Source of the DNA: Symbiodinium natans
Taxonomy: Eukaryota; Sar; Dinophyceae; Suessiales; Symbiodiniaceae
Direction: 5' to 3'
Assembly: GCA_905221605.1 (NCBI GenBank)
Contig: CAJNDS010002195.1
Span: 126,001 to 186,000 of the forward strand
Length of the DNA stretch: 60,000 bases
The position numbers and the translations under genes were made by a program. Of the stretch, positions 57,654 to 60,000 are shown piece by piece; positions within the stretch are counted from its first letter, which is position 1, and every line of letters begins with the position of its first letter. A model generated the notes under the pieces. It made no database searches, had not been told where the DNA came from, and saw only the letters and a list, made by a program, of their open reading frames with translations.

Positions 57654-58569
57654 TACTGCTGCTGCTAGCAACTACTGCTAGTAACTACTGCTAATAACTA
57701 ATATCTGCTACTAGTGACTACTACTATTGCCACTACTATTACCCTACGATTACCTACTACTACTACTACTATTACCTGCTACTACTACTACCTAGGTACT
57801 ACAAGTACGTAGTACTAGTACCTATTCCTCGTACCCACTATATCGTCCTACCTACTACTAGTTCCTACTACTGGTGCTCCAACTACTACGACGACAACCA
57901 CGACGACGACGGCGACGACTACTACTACCACCACTACCGGAAAATCTTGAGGCTTTGAGGCAGGGACCAGCGACACCGCCATGATCTCCAGGAAGCGCTC
58001 AAATACAATCAAGGGAAAAGCAACGAAAATCACCTCGGGATCTGACAGTTCAAACGCTCGGTTAGAGAGTGTCTATATCTGTTTGGCGCTTAACATGTGA
58101 TCTGCAGGCGGCTTGCCAAACTAAATATGCCCAGGTGCTGGCAATGACAATGTCAGCGCCACAACTCTGGTGGACCTTGATTTGGGCACTGCCTGGAGTG
58201 TTTGAGTCCACAGGCGGCACGACTCCATCCTGGCGCCATGTGGATCCAAGCGGCACGACGGACGGAACCACGTCCCAGCTGGACCGGTAGAGGGAATCCA
58301 GAAAAGACATGAGTGCCCCATACATCATATGAGGATGAAGCTCCTGGGCAGAAGTCTGAGCCAAGTGCACCAAGCAGCACAAGTGACGTGCGTGAGTGTT
58401 TCAACGTTGATAGTGTAAAAGAACCTTTCAGCCTCGAAAAAAACAACAAAAACCCTGGAATGCAGGTCGCGCTCGTCCAGGTCCATGGAGCGGCGGACAT
58501 AGCCAGGCCTTGAAGAAGTCTTCCTGGGTAGGCATTTTGAAGTGCAATGGGCGCAGCACATCTTGAAAC
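56836..58569 (-). CDS. Candidate multi-exon gene, unknown function
   Basis: Three minus-strand stretches have matching splice edges: 58569-58509 (FQDVLRPLHFKMPTQEDFFK, after CCGCAG, GC donor); 57165-57098 (RLPPVQPNVLRRKFEMQEDL, after CACAG, GC donor); and 56966-56836 (DVFQRTLVRVDQCATWPIGR, TPTDCFLPLCATIGKFAPFY, after CCTGAG, GC donor). They may be exons of one gene whose intron holds the trinucleotide arrays at 57480-57940, or belong to different genes. No family is recognised. A competing plus-strand frame exists at 57060-57204 (TSEIQCIAWDKPDIQVLLHF). Confidence 0.35.
57480..57660 (+). repeat. Trinucleotide arrays (CTA, CGA)
   Basis: CTA/CTACTACGA units, then an uninterrupted run of about 21 GAC units at 57590-57652. 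Spurious poly-Thr, poly-Arg and poly-Val frames result. Confidence 0.97.
57690..57945 (+). repeat. Degenerate CTA/CGA trinucleotide continuation
   Basis: Imperfect CTA, TAC and CGA units continue downstream of the pure array. Confidence 0.85.
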
Positions 58570-58599
58570 CTGCGGAGGTGAGGGTTAGCGCTAGCGGTG

Positions 58600-60000
58600 C
58601 AGCTCTGAAGCAAATCTTTAAGAGACCCCTTCCTGCAACCTGTTGCTTGAAGCAAATGAATTTGCTTGGAGTTTGCAGCTCGCGGCTCACACGCACAAAC
58701 GCGCTCCCTGCTGCTTCAAGTGATTCAAACGCGCCTCAAGCCTCAAAAGCCATGCCTGCTTTGCACCACCGTAGAGTTGCGAATCTAAGAGCGGCACTTG
58801 GGCGACATAGACGAAGCCATGGACTCGCCATTGACACCTCATGTCGAATGACTGTGGGATGAACAATGATGTTCATGTGGCTTCACGGGAAGCGCGAGAG
58901 TGCGAAAGCGGACGTGGTTTTTTCACTTACACTCGTCATGAACCTACATGGTAAAGTCAATAAAGTCAAATAAGTCTTCGAATATGGTCTAGTCGACCAT
59001 ATAGTCGAATACTCTGGCGAAGTGGAAGCAAGGGATCCCATCAATTGAAGCGAATTTCCTGCAAACGAGACACGTGCCATTCTTTGTGTCGGGCCCTGCG
59101 GCACCCCAGCGTCTGCAGCTTTCAGGTTCGGCAGCCCATCGCTGTATGACCGAACATGGCCAATGGACAAAACATGATGTCTTTGCCAGCTATTATATCC
59201 ATTTGGTTCGTCGGGGTGCATCGACTCCTCAAAAGCCCGATCCAGGCAGTTTACACACACACACACACACGCATGCATGTATTGTCGCAAAATAACGACT
59301 AGCCTGAGCATACTTGAGTACCCTTAGACAGATGGCGCTGGCTTCCTTGGCCATCAGCTTCACAATGTTTTCAAACTACTGCTGCTCTGAGTTTTGAGCT
59401 TGTGCCAAAAAAGCGACTTACCCCTCCAACACACGGAACGCATCAAAGAACCTCCAACTCTGGTGTCGGGCTACCTATGTTCCAAGCCAATGCAAAGAGT
59501 CACTACATGTCACTACCCCCCCATACTGTAAAGACAGCCTGCTACCTAAGATTGCCTCAGCCAATGGCGCATGCCTTGGGTGACAGCCGGTAGCGAACGG
59601 CCCGGCTGCGAGACGCGCAAAGCCTCACCAAGAGGCAGCCGAAGTGCTACCAGGGAAGATATGGAAAGGATGAAGGGCAATCTCAACTTGCATGCCGAGG
59701 GGCTTAATTAGCTTATCTTTGCAGGGGGCCGAAATGAGGAGGCCGGTGGGCAGCTTCACGCTTCAAGAAATTTCAGGAAGGTGACGGTCATGTGTTTTCC
59801 CAATGGTGGGCGAGGCACCCTGGCTGGAAGCTCTCCGCCTCATCGAAGATGGCCCACCAAGGTAGGAGCTCAGGCCTTGCATGTGCCGGAACGGAACATG
59901 AAAGTTCCAGCTGTTCCAGCTTGCTTTTGTTGCCTAAACATGCCCGTTTGATCATGGATTCTGCCTCCTTTGTCCTTCGACGGATTGATGATATAATGGT
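58600..60000. other. Terminal region, no gene assigned
   Basis: Open frames on both strands up to 142 codons (minus 59311-58883) without a domain. A short AC repeat is at 59253-59272. Nothing recognised from 59600 to the end. Confidence 0.3.

Noticed and set aside
57259-57694. Frames with poly-Thr, poly-Arg and poly-Val
   Set aside because: Produced by the trinucleotide arrays.
1-60000. Spliced-leader relic, rRNA or tRNA genes
   Set aside because: I looked for CCATTTTGGCTCAAG-like leader sequence and for obvious tRNA or rRNA blocks by eye and saw none; a covariance-model search would be decisive.

Overview
The window reads as nuclear DNA of a dinoflagellate, probably a symbiodiniacean or other suessialean; the narrower placement is inference. 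The evidence is splicing. Where protein homology fixes exon edges, introns end in AG and the next exon usually starts with G, while donors are GC, GA and GT mixed together. Genes are cut into many small exons (33-180 nt) and spread over many kilobases, so long open frames say little here. I found no rRNA, tRNA, CRISPR array or bacterial-type operon. No gene is complete end to end.

Layout. (1) 0.15-3.7 kb, minus strand: a coiled-coil gene in which a cassette of four micro-exons is present four times. (2) 9.9-10.8 kb, plus strand: a lysine/arginine-rich gene of unknown function whose last visible exon stops 12 bases before the satellite. (3) 10.845-24.329 kb: a higher-order satellite with units of 1916, 2400, 3490 and 3502 bases plus a cut-off fifth. 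Each unit carries a GGAAACCC-type degenerate block, a unique-looking core and one to three copies of a ~480-base module with a 35-base palindrome. (4) A 100-N gap, then a ~650-base strongly AT-rich island unlike everything else, ending in a GC-rich stretch near 25.09 kb. (5) 25.2-34 kb: low gene density, one decent exon and two short-repeat arrays in opposite orientation. (6) 34.3-36.6 kb, minus strand: an alpha/beta-hydrolase with recognisable Ser, Asp and His motifs. (7) 37.76-39.05 kb: a 1.3-kb AC-rich microsatellite. (8) 41.0-49.4 kb, minus strand: an M16 (insulysin/nardilysin-type) zinc metalloprotease in at least 18 exons, the best identified gene here. (9) 50.4-51.5 kb: dispersed copies of a GGATAAATTCCC motif and a duplicated ~130-base block. 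(10) 52-60 kb: a large microsatellite, trinucleotide arrays and scattered unassigned exon candidates, mostly on the minus strand.

The identified genes do not form a pathway. The hydrolase and the protease lie head-to-tail on the same strand, as in dinoflagellate unidirectional gene clusters. The most unusual content is the micro-exon cassette array, the satellite with changing module number, and the AT-rich island next to the gap.
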